Of a stretch of DNA of 64,000 bases, positions 35,649 through 45,076 are shown one piece after another. The position numbers and the translations under genes are program-made. The notes under the pieces were generated by a model that searched no databases, had not been told where the DNA came from, and saw only the letters and a program-made list of their open reading frames with translations. How positions within the stretch are numbered: the first letter of the stretch is position 1; each line of letters starts with the position of its first letter. The stretch comes from Lysobacter changpingensis (GTDB lineage: Bacteria; Pseudomonadota; Gammaproteobacteria; Xanthomonadales; Xanthomonadaceae): contig NZ_JADWPE010000003.1 in NCBI RefSeq assembly GCF_017308985.1, forward strand, positions 496,001 to 560,000, given 5' to 3'.

Positions 35649-35858
35649 TCAGAGCGGCTGGACGGCGTCGGCCTGCAGGCCCTTCTGGCCCTGCACGACG
35701 GTGAAGGAAACCTTCTGGCCTTCCTTCAGGCTCTTGAAGCCCTGGGTCTGGATCGCGCGGAAGTGCACGAACACATCCTCGCCATTCTCGCGGCTGATGA
35801 AGCCGAAGCCCTTGGCATCGTTGAACCACTTGACGGTACCGGTTTCACGACCTGACAT
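35649..35858 (-). CDS. Cold-shock protein (CspA family)
   Basis: 69 residues from ATG 35858 behind AAGGAG. An OB-fold nucleic-acid binder with RNP1 KGFGFI (residues 14-19) and RNP2 VFVHF (28-32), ending DAVQPL. It is an RNA chaperone or antiterminator in the cytoplasm. The upstream 200 bases contain no gene and probably hold a long 5' UTR, including a perfect palindrome at 35893-35908; long structured leaders are usual for cold-shock genes. Confidence 0.95.
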   Translation of the reverse strand: MSGRETGTVKWFNDAKGFGFISRENGEDVFVHFRAIQTQGFKSLKEGQKVSFTVVQGQKGLQADAVQPL

Positions 35859-35892
35859 TGGCACTTACTCCTTGGAACGTTGCGGGTTGAAA

Positions 35893-35908
35893 ACGTGGCA
35901 CGCCACGT
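35893..35908. promoter_or_regulatory. Perfect palindrome upstream of the cold-shock gene
   Basis: ACGTGGC, two bases, GCCACGT: a 7-bp inverted repeat 35 bases upstream of the csp start codon. It could be a leader hairpin or an operator. The rest of 35859-36074 (between divergent csp and DUF456 genes) shows no further clear element. Confidence 0.4.
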
Positions 35909-36074
35909 GCTGGTTGCAAGGAGGAAGCGAGGTGCAACGATGTAGCGGATCGAAGATCAACCGCATCGGGCCACGATTCACGGTGACCATGGCAAACACA
36001 GCGTCCGCAACGTAACCCGGGTCTGGTGAAAATGCAATCCGGGCAAAGTGGGTGTCGGCAAGGGGTATAGAACG

Positions 36075-36560
36075 ATGGATTTTCAGGTGCTCTGGTACGT
36101 CCTGGCGGGGGTGCTGGTACTGGTCGGCGTGGCCGGTACCGTGCTGCCCGCCCTGCCCGGCCTGCCGCTGGTATTCGGCGGCATGCTGCTGGCCGCCTGG
36201 GCCGGAAATTTCCAGCACGTGGGCTGGTTCCCGCTGGTGATCCTGGGGTTGTTGACGGCCGTGTCGGTGGTCATCGATTTCCTCGCCACCGCCGTCGGCG
36301 CCAAACGCGTCGGCGCGAGCCGGCTCGCCGTCGCGGGCGCGATGGTCGGCACCTTCGCGGGCCTGTTCTTCGGACCCATCGGCCTGTTCACCGGGCCGTT
36401 CCTCGGGGCGCTGGGCGGCGAACTCCTTCACGGTCGTGAAGTGCGCAAGGCGGCGAAGGTCGGCTTCGGGACCTGGCTGGGCATCGTGCTGGGCGTGGTG
36501 CTCAAGCTCGGCCTGGCATTCGCAATGGTCGGACTGTTCGCGCTGGCCTGGATTCTCTGA
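36075..36560 (+). CDS. DUF456 membrane protein
   Basis: 161 residues from ATG 36075 (AAGGGG upstream; a start at 36048 is less likely). Five or so hydrophobic helices rich in glycine, with the repeated pattern LPGLPLVFGGMLLAAWAG, VDFLATAVGAKRVGASR and GPFLGALGGELL that marks DUF456. An inner-membrane protein of unknown function. Confidence 0.85.
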   Translation: MDFQVLWYVLAGVLVLVGVAGTVLPALPGLPLVFGGMLLAAWAGNFQHVGWFPLVILGLLTAVSVVIDFLATAVGAKRVGASRLAVAGAMVGTFAGLFFGPIGLFTGPFLGALGGELLHGREVRKAAKVGFGTWLGIVLGVVLKLGLAFAMVGLFALAWIL

Positions 36561-36624
36561 CCCTTCATCTTCCGCCGTGTTGCGATGCGACACTGGCCGG
36601 CATTCCTCCCCCAGCGAGTCCCCC

Positions 36625-37800
36625 ATGCCGATGCACTGGCACGAAGCCCCGCGCGATCGCCCTTCCCTCGTCCGCCACAGCCTGCTCCTGATCGCCGCCG
36701 CCTCGCCCGCCGCGGCGCTGGCGCAGGCACCCGCCACGCCGGCCACGCCGGAGGCCTGCGTGTCGATCAACGTCGATTCCGACCGGCTGGCCTGCTACGA
36801 CGCCGCGCTCGGCCGCGCCGGTCGGGACACCCGTGGCGCGGACATCGCGGCGAAGGAAGCCAGGGCGATCCAGCAGAACCTCGAACTGGCCGAGGAAGTG
36901 GTGCCCGGCACCGCACCGCCCGCGGCCGGCGGCGACCTGTATCCGATGGAGGACACGCTCCAGCGCGCCATCGCCAACGCCGGCAAGGGTTCGCTGCTCG
37001 ACAGCCGGTGGGAACTCGCCAAGGACTCCAAGCTCGGCGTCTTCAACTTCCGCGCCTACAAGCCGGTGTACCTGCTGCCGGCCTTCTGGACCACCGACAC
37101 GAACCAGACGCCGACCTCGCCCAATCCGAACAACACGGTGACCACGCCGCTGGAAGTCGATGCGCTCGAATCCAAGTTCCAGCTCAGCTTCAAGACCAAG
37201 GCGTGGGAGAACATCTTCGGAGACAACGGCGACCTGTGGCTGGCCTACACGCAGTCTTCGCGCTGGCAGGTCTACAGCCCGGAAACCTCGCGCCCGTTCC
37301 GTGAGACGAACTACGAGCCGGAGGTCATGCTGACCTTCCGCAACAATTACCGCCTCGGCGGCTGGAACGGCCGGCTGCTCGGCATCGGCGTGAACCACCA
37401 GTCCAACGGCCGCGCCGATCCGCTTTCGCGCAGCTGGAACCGCGTGATCGGCATGATCGGCCTGGATCGCGAGAACTGGGCGCTGACCGTGCGCCCGTGG
37501 TGGCGCGTCGACGAAAGCGCCAGCGAGGACAACAACCGCGACATCGAGGACTACGTCGGCCGCGGCGACGCAACGCTGGTGTACGTGCACGGCGGGCACC
37601 AGTTCTCGCTGATGGGCCGGCATTCGCTGCGCGGCGGCGACCGCTCGCACGGTGCGGTGCAGTTCGACTGGGGTTTCCCGATCAGCCGCAGCCTGCGCGG
37701 CCACGTGCAGGTGTTCGACGGCTACGGCGAGAGCCTGATCGACTACAACCATCGCGCGACGTACATCGGCCTGGGGATTTCGCTGCTGGAGTGGTACTGA
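36625..37800 (+). CDS. pldA: Outer-membrane phospholipase A
   Basis: 391 residues. A signal peptide ending ...AAALAQA, an extra N-terminal region of about 110 residues not present in E. coli PldA (with ISINVD..RLACYDAALG, a motif seen in type VI-related and PldA proteins), then a 12-strand barrel. Catalytic residues are conserved: His and Ser in NHQSNGR and Asn twelve residues after the Ser in SRSWNR. It hydrolyses phospholipids that leak into the outer leaflet. The final residue pattern LLEWY fits an outer-membrane barrel with terminal aromatic. Confidence 0.92.
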   Translation: MPMHWHEAPRDRPSLVRHSLLLIAAASPAAALAQAPATPATPEACVSINVDSDRLACYDAALGRAGRDTRGADIAAKEARAIQQNLELAEEVVPGTAPPAAGGDLYPMEDTLQRAIANAGKGSLLDSRWELAKDSKLGVFNFRAYKPVYLLPAFWTTDTNQTPTSPNPNNTVTTPLEVDALESKFQLSFKTKAWENIFGDNGDLWLAYTQSSRWQVYSPETSRPFRETNYEPEVMLTFRNNYRLGGWNGRLLGIGVNHQSNGRADPLSRSWNRVIGMIGLDRENWALTVRPWWRVDESASEDNNRDIEDYVGRGDATLVYVHGGHQFSLMGRHSLRGGDRSHGAVQFDWGFPISRSLRGHVQVFDGYGESLIDYNHRATYIGLGISLLEWY

Positions 37801-37916
37801 ACGGAACCCGCATCGCGCGCGCCTGATCGCACGTGGCGTGCGCCTTGTCGCAATCTGGGCGAACGGGCTGTCCCATCATGGCGATCCTTGGAGATCGCGT
37901 GCAGGGAGAAGCCACG

Positions 37917-38873
37917 ATGGACATGCGACGCATCCTGTCGCTCGACGGCGGCGGCATTCGCGGGCTGGTCAGCTGCCTCTGGCTGGCCGGCGTCGAGGAC
38001 GCACTGGTCCGCGCGGGCAAGCCCGGACTGCTGAAGTCGTTCGACCTGCTCGCCGGCAGTTCGACCGGCGCGATCGTCGGCTGCGGGCTGGCGGTCGGCC
38101 TGTCGCCGGCGCAGCTCGCCCAGCTGTACCGTCAGCACCGGCACATGATCTTTCCCGGCATGGCGCAGCGGCTGTGGTCGCGCGCCGGGCGCATGTTCAC
38201 GCAGGGCGTGTCGGCACCGCGCTACGACGCGAAGGGGCTCGAGGACGTGTTGCAGGCGGTGTTCGGCGACACGCGGCTGGGGCAGTCGAAGATCCCGCTG
38301 CTGATCACCAGTTACGACACCATCGCGCGCAAGCCGATCGTGTTCAAGAGCTTCAAGCCCGAACACGCGGACCTGCGGATGTGGGAGGTCTGCCGCGCCT
38401 CGTCGGCGGCTCCGACGTACTTCCCCGCGCACGCGATGACGGTGGAAGGACGCAAGCGCGCGATGATCGACGGCGGCGTGGTCGCCAACAATCCGACCGC
38501 ATGCGCGATCGCCGAGGCGATGCGCAAGGACGCGCGCGTGGACAGTGCGCAGAACCTCGTCGTGCTGTCGGTCGGCACCGGCGAACGCAGCCGTCCGATC
38601 GACCTGAAATCCGCGCAGGAATGGGGCGCGGTGGAATGGGCGATCCCGATCATCGACGTGCTGTTCGACGGCAACACCGATGCGGTGGACTACATCGCAC
38701 GGCATCTCATCGGCGATGGCTATTTCCGTCTCCAGGCGGAGCTGCTCACCGGCCTGGACGACCTGGACGACGTGAGCGAGACGAACGTCGCGGCGCTGGA
38801 GGCGATGGCGACGGATTACCTGCTGCGCGAGGAGACGCGGAAGACGCTGGCGGGGCTGGTGGCGCGGGTGTAG
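37917..38873 (+). CDS. Patatin-like phospholipase
   Basis: 318 residues from ATG 37917 (AGGGAGAAG upstream). Oxyanion loop DGGGIRG (residues about 10-16), nucleophile elbow GSSTG near 47 and catalytic aspartate in IDGGVVANNP near 183: a complete Ser-Asp dyad. There is no signal peptide, so it is cytoplasmic or membrane-associated. It is related to CapV-type bacterial patatins, but no cyclic-nucleotide synthase lies nearby, so a CBASS role is not supported. It follows pldA by 116 bases. Confidence 0.9.
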   Translation: MDMRRILSLDGGGIRGLVSCLWLAGVEDALVRAGKPGLLKSFDLLAGSSTGAIVGCGLAVGLSPAQLAQLYRQHRHMIFPGMAQRLWSRAGRMFTQGVSAPRYDAKGLEDVLQAVFGDTRLGQSKIPLLITSYDTIARKPIVFKSFKPEHADLRMWEVCRASSAAPTYFPAHAMTVEGRKRAMIDGGVVANNPTACAIAEAMRKDARVDSAQNLVVLSVGTGERSRPIDLKSAQEWGAVEWAIPIIDVLFDGNTDAVDYIARHLIGDGYFRLQAELLTGLDDLDDVSETNVAALEAMATDYLLREETRKTLAGLVARV

Positions 38874-38920
38874 CGGTCAGGGCTGCTTCGCGTTCACGGG
38901 CGCTGTTCCGCGCACGAGGA

Positions 38921-39150
38921 ACCGTCATTCCGCTTGGGGAACCGTTATCCCGGCAAGGCCGGGCTCCAGCTCTTGTAGCCCGGGTAAGCGAAGCGCACCC
39001 GGGAGCTGTCACGCTTGACCCGGGTGCGCTTCGCTTACCCGGGCTACAAAACCCCGAAGTAGCCGTCATTCCGGCGAAGGCCGGGATCCAGGCTGTCGCG
39101 CGATCCGCAACATTCGTCATTCCAGCGAAAGCTGGAGTCCAGCTTGGTCT
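38921..39150. repeat. Cluster of ATTCCGGCGAAGGCCGG-type repeats
   Basis: Three short imperfect palindromes that all begin with CGTCATTCC or GTTATCCC and end in a GGxxTCCAG motif: 38921-38970, 39065-39095 and 39115-39150. The core (about CCGGCGAAGGCCGG) is a hairpin. A related unit in the other orientation is at 50900-50926. They lie in the convergent gap after the patatin gene; no gene is seen in 38874-39255. Confidence 0.7.
38973..39049. repeat. REP-like palindrome pair (copy 2, perfect)
   Basis: 31-base arms at 38973-39003 and 39019-39049 are exact inverted copies around a 15-base spacer. The arm begins TTGTAGCCCGGGTAAGCGAA and ends GCACCCGGG. Related copies are at 24671-24754 and 54610-54695. 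Confidence 0.9.
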
Positions 39151-39210
39151 CCGCCGCGGGAAACTGCACATCGCGAGTGCGCCCGCATCGCGCGCCCCTA
39201 CCCTCACCCC

Positions 39211-39234
39211 AGCCCTCTCCCGGGGGAGAGGGCT
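39211..39234. terminator. GC-rich hairpin after fumarase
   Basis: An 11-bp perfect stem AGCCCTCTCCC/GGGAGAGGGCT with a 2-base loop, 21 bases downstream of the fumarase stop on the minus strand. There is no T run, so it may be an mRNA 3' end stabiliser or another dispersed repeat rather than a true terminator. Confidence 0.4.
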
Positions 39235-39255
39235 CAAGCGTCCGCTCGGGCGGGA

Positions 39256-40812
39256 TTACTCCACCACCACCGGAATCTTCCCGATCCGCGCCTGCCACTC
39301 GCGCGGCCCCGTCTTGTGCACCGATTCGCCGGTCGAATCCACGGCGACCGTCACCGGCATGTCCTGCACTTCGAACTCGTAGATCGCTTCCATGCCCAGG
39401 TCCCCGAAGCCGACGACCTTCGCCGCCTTGATCGCCTTGGACACCAGGTACGCCGCGCCGCCGACCGCCATCAGGTAGGCCGAGTGGTGCTTGCGGATAG
39501 CCTCGATCGCGGCCGGGCCGCGCTCGGCCTTGCCGACCATTCCGAGCAGGCCGGTCTGGGCGAGTACCTGCTCGGTGAACTTGTCCATGCGGGTGGCGGT
39601 GGTCGGCCCGGCGGGGCCGACGACTTCATCGCGCACCGGATCGACCGGGCCGACGTAATAGATGAAACGGCCGCGCAGATCGACCGGCAGCGGCTCGCCC
39701 TTGTTGAGCATGTCGACCATGCGCTTGTGCGCGGCGTCGCGGCCGGTCAGCAGCTTGCCGTTGAGCAGCAGCACTTCGCCCGGCTTCCAGCTGGCGACGT
39801 CTTCTTTCGTCAGCGTGTCCAGGTTCACGCGACGGCCCTTCGACGCGTCGTAGGTGAGCTCCGGCCAGTCGGCCAGCGACGGCGGATCGAGCATCACCGG
39901 GCCGCTGCCATCCAGCGTGAAGTGCGCGTGGCGCGTGGCGGCACAGTTCGGGATCATCGCCACCGGCAGGTTGGCCGCGTGCGTCGGGTAATCCTTGACC
40001 TTGATGTCGAGCACGGTCGTCAGGCCGCCCAGGCCCTGCGCGCCGATGCCGAGCGCGTTGACCTTCTCGTACAGCTCCAGGCGCAGTTCCTCAGCGCGGT
40101 TGGACGGGCCGCGCGCCTGCAGGTCGGTGATGTCGATCGGCTCCATCAGCGATTCCTTCGCCAACAGCATCGCCTTCTCGGCGGTGCCGCCGATGCCGAT
40201 GCCAAGCATGCCCGGCGGGCACCAGCCGGCGCCCATCGTCGGCACGGTCTTCAGCACCCAGTCGACGATGGAGTCGGACGGGTTGAGCATGGCGAACTTG
40301 GACTTGGCTTCCGAACCGCCGCCCTTCGCCGCGACGATCACGTCGACCTTGTTGCCCGGCACGACCTTCACGTTGACCACGCCCGGCGTGTTGTCCTTCG
40401 TGTTGGTGCGCTTGCCGGCCGGATCGGCCAGCACGGAGGCGCGCAGCTTGTTGTCCGGGTGGTTGTACGCGCGGCGCACGCCTTCGTGGACCATGTCCTC
40501 GACGGACATCGTGGCGTCGTCCCAGCGCACGTTCATGCCGATCTCGAGGAACACGGTGACGATGCCGGTGTCCTGGCAGATCGGGCGATGGCCCTCGGCG
40601 CACATGCGCGAGTTGATCAGGATCTGGGCGATGGCGTCCTTCGCCGCCGGCGATTCCTCGCGCTCGTAGGCGGCAGCGAGGTTCTTGATGTAATCGACGG
40701 GGTGGTAGTAGCTGATGTACTGCAGGCCGTCGGCGATCGACTGGATCAGGTCTTCCTGGCGGATCGAGACGGGCTGGCTGGCGGCGAACGGCTGCGTTGC
40801 GGTGTTGCTCAC
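39256..40812 (-). CDS. fumA: Fumarate hydratase, class I (4Fe-4S)
   Basis: 518 residues. A cytoplasmic, oxygen-sensitive fumarase that interconverts fumarate and malate. Cluster ligands are visible as Cys in CQDTG near residue 79, NCAATRHAHF near 300 and GWCPPGMLGIGIGG near 206; the beta-domain signature VGPAGPTTATRMDKF is near 405. Gene length is normal for the single-chain type. Downstream on the same strand, after 380 bases of repeats, there is no partner gene. Confidence 0.94.
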   Translation of the reverse strand: MSNTATQPFAASQPVSIRQEDLIQSIADGLQYISYYHPVDYIKNLAAAYEREESPAAKDAIAQILINSRMCAEGHRPICQDTGIVTVFLEIGMNVRWDDATMSVEDMVHEGVRRAYNHPDNKLRASVLADPAGKRTNTKDNTPGVVNVKVVPGNKVDVIVAAKGGGSEAKSKFAMLNPSDSIVDWVLKTVPTMGAGWCPPGMLGIGIGGTAEKAMLLAKESLMEPIDITDLQARGPSNRAEELRLELYEKVNALGIGAQGLGGLTTVLDIKVKDYPTHAANLPVAMIPNCAATRHAHFTLDGSGPVMLDPPSLADWPELTYDASKGRRVNLDTLTKEDVASWKPGEVLLLNGKLLTGRDAAHKRMVDMLNKGEPLPVDLRGRFIYYVGPVDPVRDEVVGPAGPTTATRMDKFTEQVLAQTGLLGMVGKAERGPAAIEAIRKHHSAYLMAVGGAAYLVSKAIKAAKVVGFGDLGMEAIYEFEVQDMPVTVAVDSTGESVHKTGPREWQARIGKIPVVVE

Positions 40813-40962
40813 GGCGGGCGTGCTCTCGGCGGGCTTGCTGGCGGCGGAACCGCCATTCTAGCCCGTCGGGCCCGTCGGGCCCGGCGGCCCCCGTCGTGGA
40901 TGCGTCCGCGCGGCCGGAACGCTGCGTCCGGCCGGACGTCCCGGGGCTCCGGGACCGCTGGA

Positions 40963-41301
40963 TCAGGCCGCGTCGGCCTTGGTGGTGAAGCTCTCGCCGC
41001 AGCCGCATTCGGCGGTGACGTTCGGGTTGCGGAACAGGAATTGCTCGCCCAGGCGCTGCTTCACCAGGTCGATCTGCGTGCCGTCGACCAGAGGCAAGCT
41101 CAGCGCGTCGACGTAGATGCGCACGCCGTCCTGCTCGAAGATCGTGTCGTCGGCGCCCTGCGAGCGCGCCAGGTCGGCCTTGTACTGCCAGCCCGAACAG
41201 CCCGTGCGGGTCACGCCGAAGCGCAGGCCGATCGCGTCGGGGGATTCGACGAGATAGCGCTGGACACGGTCGAGAGCGGCGGGAGCGAGGGTGACGGCCA
41301 T
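40963..41301 (-). CDS. IscA/ErpA-type iron-sulfur carrier
   Basis: 112 residues with the three cluster-binding cysteines: TGCSGWQY near residue 35 and ECGCGESF near 98-103. Such A-type carriers deliver Fe-S clusters to apoenzymes. It lies alone, divergent from asnS, with an exact TATAAT at 41340-41345. Which A-type subfamily (IscA, ErpA, SufA) it belongs to is not decidable here. The 150 bases between it and fumarase contain a GC-rich run of repeated CCCGTCGGG but no gene. Confidence 0.9.
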   Translation of the reverse strand: MAVTLAPAALDRVQRYLVESPDAIGLRFGVTRTGCSGWQYKADLARSQGADDTIFEQDGVRIYVDALSLPLVDGTQIDLVKQRLGEQFLFRNPNVTAECGCGESFTTKADAA

Positions 41302-41339
41302 TCGGGGACTCCGGCTACATCAATGAGTTACGACAAGGG

Positions 41340-41345
41340 ATTATA
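41340..41345 (-). promoter_or_regulatory. -10 box (TATAAT) for the IscA-type gene
   Basis: A perfect TATAAT on the minus strand, 38 bases before the ATG at 41301. No good -35 box lies at 16-18 bases (CCGAAC at 17), so activator dependence is possible. Confidence 0.45.
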
Positions 41346-41418
41346 GCGACGCGATGCCGGACGTTCGGTAAACTCCGGCCTTTCCCCACATTGGCCCGGA
41401 ACGGGCAGGATTCAAGGC

Positions 41419-42819
<1,401 letters not shown>

Positions 42820-42824
42820 TCGAA

Positions 42825-42910
42825 GCCGTGATTCGTGATTCGGGATGGGTGATTCGTAACAGCACACCGCCCGCCTTTCGAATCACGAATCACGAATTAC
42901 GAATCACGGC
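42825..42910. repeat. ATTCGTGATTCG word repeat, inverted
   Basis: The left arm 42825-42859 carries GCCGTGATTCGTGATTCGG and a further GTGATTCGTAA; the right arm 42879-42910 is the inverse (CGAATCACGAATCACGAATT...CACGGC). The arms are imperfect inverted copies built from an 8-base word GTGATTCG, filling the asnS-hypothetical gap. Confidence 0.8.
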
Positions 42911-42915
42911 AATCA

Positions 42916-43221
42916 ATGATCCTCTTCTTCTCCCTGCTCTTCGTCGCCATCGCCATCGCCGGCTTCTGCGCGTTCGTGATCTTCTGGCCGCTGTCGCTGG
43001 TGCACATCCGCGACCGCCATCCGCAGCTGCAATCGCAGCTGGGCGAAGGCGCGTTCGCACGGCCGTCGGCTTGGCGCTGGCTGCTGCGTCGCGGTTACCT
43101 GACGGCGAACGACGGCAACCTCAACGGTCTGGCGAGTCCGGCGCGGATCTCGCTGCTGACCATCATCGGCGGCCTGGTGTGCGCCGCCCTGCTCTGGCTG
43201 CTCGCGGTGGTGATCGGATGA
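42916..43221 (+). CDS. Small conserved membrane protein
   Basis: 101 residues with a helix at each end (FFSLLFVAIAIAGFCAFVIFW, residues about 3-25; LLTIIGGLVCAALLWLLAVV near 80-99) and a soluble middle (HPQLQSQLGEGAFARPSAWRWLLRRGYL). No family recognised. Its last bases overlap the next ATG (ATGA). Confidence 0.75.
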   Translation: MILFFSLLFVAIAIAGFCAFVIFWPLSLVHIRDRHPQLQSQLGEGAFARPSAWRWLLRRGYLTANDGNLNGLASPARISLLTIIGGLVCAALLWLLAVVIG

Positions 43222-43526
43222 ACGACAACGTCAACGACCAGTGGTGGATCGCGACCATCGGCCGCACCGTGATCTGGGCGCGCCTGCGCGTGCTCGATGC
43301 GGGCACCGCCGAGGTGCTCGACAGCGACGGCATCAGCCAGCCGTACGACAGCGAGGACAGTGCGCGCGCCGCACTGATGGATGCGGAGTTCGTCGCGCTC
43401 GACGGCCTCGATGAGGACGATGCGCGCGAACGCGGCTTCTCGCTCGACGAACTCGCGCCGCCCAGCGGCGAAGGCCTCGAGGTGCTGCGCCCGCAGATGG
43501 TCCAGCAGCTTCCCTTGCGCCACTGA
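43218..43526 (+). CDS. Hypothetical acidic protein
   Basis: 102 residues from ATG 43218, coupled to the membrane protein before it. Acidic, with WWIATIGRTVIWARLRVLD and a Glu/Asp-rich middle (YDSEDSARAALMDAEFVALDGLDEDDARERG). No membrane segment or signal. It is probably an intracellular partner of unknown role; the function is not recognised. Confidence 0.7.
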   Translation: MNDNVNDQWWIATIGRTVIWARLRVLDAGTAEVLDSDGISQPYDSEDSARAALMDAEFVALDGLDEDDARERGFSLDELAPPSGEGLEVLRPQMVQQLPLRH

Positions 43527-43534
43527 GCGACCGC

Positions 43535-44170
43535 ATGTACCTGCCCCGCGCCTTCGCCGAACACGATCTCGAAGCGCTGGACCGACTGGCGCGACGCGAT
43601 CGCTTCATCACCCTGATCACCGTGCGCGATGGCGAGCCGACCGTCAGCCACCTTCCCGTGCTGTATCGACGCAACGGGAACGGCGTCGAACTGAACGGCC
43701 ACTGGGCGCGCTCCAATCCGCAGGCGACGCACGCCGGCCCCGCGCTGGCGATCTTCCACGGCCCGCACGCCTACGTCTCGCCCGGCTGGTATCCCGACAA
43801 GGAAGCCGCCGCCCGCGTACCGACGTGGAATTACGCGGTCGCGCACCTGCGCGGCACCTTGTCGACGTTCGACGACGAGCGCGCGCTGGCCGACGTCGTC
43901 GACGGACTGAGCATCGACCACGAAGCCACCGTCGGCGGCGACTGGCGTTTCGAATTCGAACGTGACGATCTTCGCCGGCAACTGCGCGGCATCGTCGGTT
44001 TCCGCTTCGTCGCGGACGAGATCGCGCTGAAGTTCAAGCTCAGCCAGAACCACCCCATGGGCAATCGCGAATCGGTGGCTTCGCAGCTGGCAGCGCAATC
44101 GCGCGAAGCCAGCCGCGAGACCGCGGCATTGATGCGCGACCGCATGGCCATCGAATCCAAGGGAGACTGA
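43535..44170 (+). CDS. PaiB-family FMN-binding protein
   Basis: 211 residues. A flavin-reductase-like split barrel: LARRDRFITLITVRDGEPTVSHLPV at the start, LAIFHGPHAYVSPGWYPDK and VPTWNYAVAHLRGTL, all typical of PaiB. PaiB was described as a repressor of degradative enzymes and sporulation in Bacillus, but the biochemical role is weakly known. It sits 8 bases after the acidic hypothetical and 1 base before the SDR gene, at the head of the kynurenine-type run. Confidence 0.85.
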   Translation: MYLPRAFAEHDLEALDRLARRDRFITLITVRDGEPTVSHLPVLYRRNGNGVELNGHWARSNPQATHAGPALAIFHGPHAYVSPGWYPDKEAAARVPTWNYAVAHLRGTLSTFDDERALADVVDGLSIDHEATVGGDWRFEFERDDLRRQLRGIVGFRFVADEIALKFKLSQNHPMGNRESVASQLAAQSREASRETAALMRDRMAIESKGD

Positions 44171-44171
44171 C

Positions 44172-44957
44172 GTGGACCTCGACCTCACCGGAAAGCACGC
44201 GCTGGTCTGCGGCGCCAGCCAGGGCATCGGCCTCGCGGCGGCGCGGGCGCTGTCCGAACTCGGCGCGAACGTCACCCTGCTCGCGCGCCGCGAAGAGCGC
44301 CTTCGCGAACTCGTCGGCACGCTCGCGTCCGACAAGGGCCAGACACACGGCTGGATCGCCGTCGACAGCGCCGACACCGATACCTTGCGCACGAAAGTGC
44401 AGGCGATGGTGTCCGCCACGCCGGTGCACGTGCTGGTCAACAACAGCGGCGGCCCGCCGCCCGGCCCGGTGCACGGCGCCGAGATCGCTGCGTTCGAAGC
44501 GGCCTATCGCCAGCACCTCATCGCCAACCACGTGCTCGCCGAAACCGTCGTGCCCGGCATGGAGCGCGATGGCTACGGCCGCATCGTCAACGTCATCTCG
44601 ACGTCGGTGAAGGAACCGCTGCAAGGCCTGGGCGTGTCCAACACCACGCGCTGGGCGGTGGCGAGCTGGGCCAAGACGCTGGCGACGGAACTCGCGCCCA
44701 GGGGCATCACCGTCAACAATGTGCTGCCGGGTTCGACCGAAACGCCGCGCATCGAGCAGATCATCGACAACACGTCGGCCAAGACCGGCCGCAGCCGCGA
44801 GGACGTGTTCGAGAAGATGGTGTCGGAAATCCCGATGCGCCGCTTCGCGAGGCCGGAGGAAACCGCCGCGGCGATCGCTTTCCTGTGTTCGCCGGCGGCC
44901 TCGTACATCACTGGCGTGAACCTGCCGGTGGACGGCGGACGGACCCGGTCGCTGTGA
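44172..44957 (+). CDS. SDR-family oxidoreductase
   Basis: 261 residues from a GTG at 44172 (GGGAGAC upstream). NAD(P) motif GASQGIGLAAARAL near residue 14, catalytic region with NNSGGPPPG and the S...Y/K positions replaced by ISTSVKEPLQGLGVSNTTRW, where the usual YxxxK is not obvious; the C-terminus has INLPVDGG-like VNLPVDGGRTRSL. It is annotated as 3-oxoacyl-ACP-reductase-like. Location suggests a link with kynurenine catabolism but no step is known to need it. Confidence 0.8.
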   Translation: MDLDLTGKHALVCGASQGIGLAAARALSELGANVTLLARREERLRELVGTLASDKGQTHGWIAVDSADTDTLRTKVQAMVSATPVHVLVNNSGGPPPGPVHGAEIAAFEAAYRQHLIANHVLAETVVPGMERDGYGRIVNVISTSVKEPLQGLGVSNTTRWAVASWAKTLATELAPRGITVNNVLPGSTETPRIEQIIDNTSAKTGRSREDVFEKMVSEIPMRRFARPEETAAAIAFLCSPAASYITGVNLPVDGGRTRSL

Positions 44958-45018
44958 CGTGAAAGCCCTTCCCTTCAAGCGAAGGGTCGGGGCGGATGGT
45001 GTTCCGGACCGGCGGCAA

Positions 45019-45062
45019 AGTGCGGGACACCACCATACTGATCAGCACGTCCCACCCGCACT
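45019..45062. promoter_or_regulatory. Inverted repeat before the aldehyde dehydrogenase gene
   Basis: AGTGCGGGAC at 45019-45028 and GTCCCaCCCGCACT at 45049-45062: an inverted repeat with one bulge, 15 bases before ATG 45077. It could be a regulator site or a hairpin in the 118-base gap between the SDR and the dehydrogenase. It is the only clear element there. Confidence 0.4.
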
Positions 45063-45076
45063 GTTAAGCTAGCCCC

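Noticed and set aside
35896-35910. TGGCACGCCACGTGC as a second sigma54 promoter upstream of DUF456
   Set aside because: The match comes from the palindrome at 35893-35908 and lies about 165 bases from the gene; the -12 half is poor.
37917-38873. Patatin as a CBASS effector (CapV)
   Set aside because: No cyclic-nucleotide synthase or other CBASS gene is next to it; neighbours are pldA and fumarase.
40861-40895. Repeated CCCGTCGGG run near fumarase, considered as a CRISPR or tandem repeat
   Set aside because: Only two or three short units without spacers of constant length; it is a GC-rich stretch.
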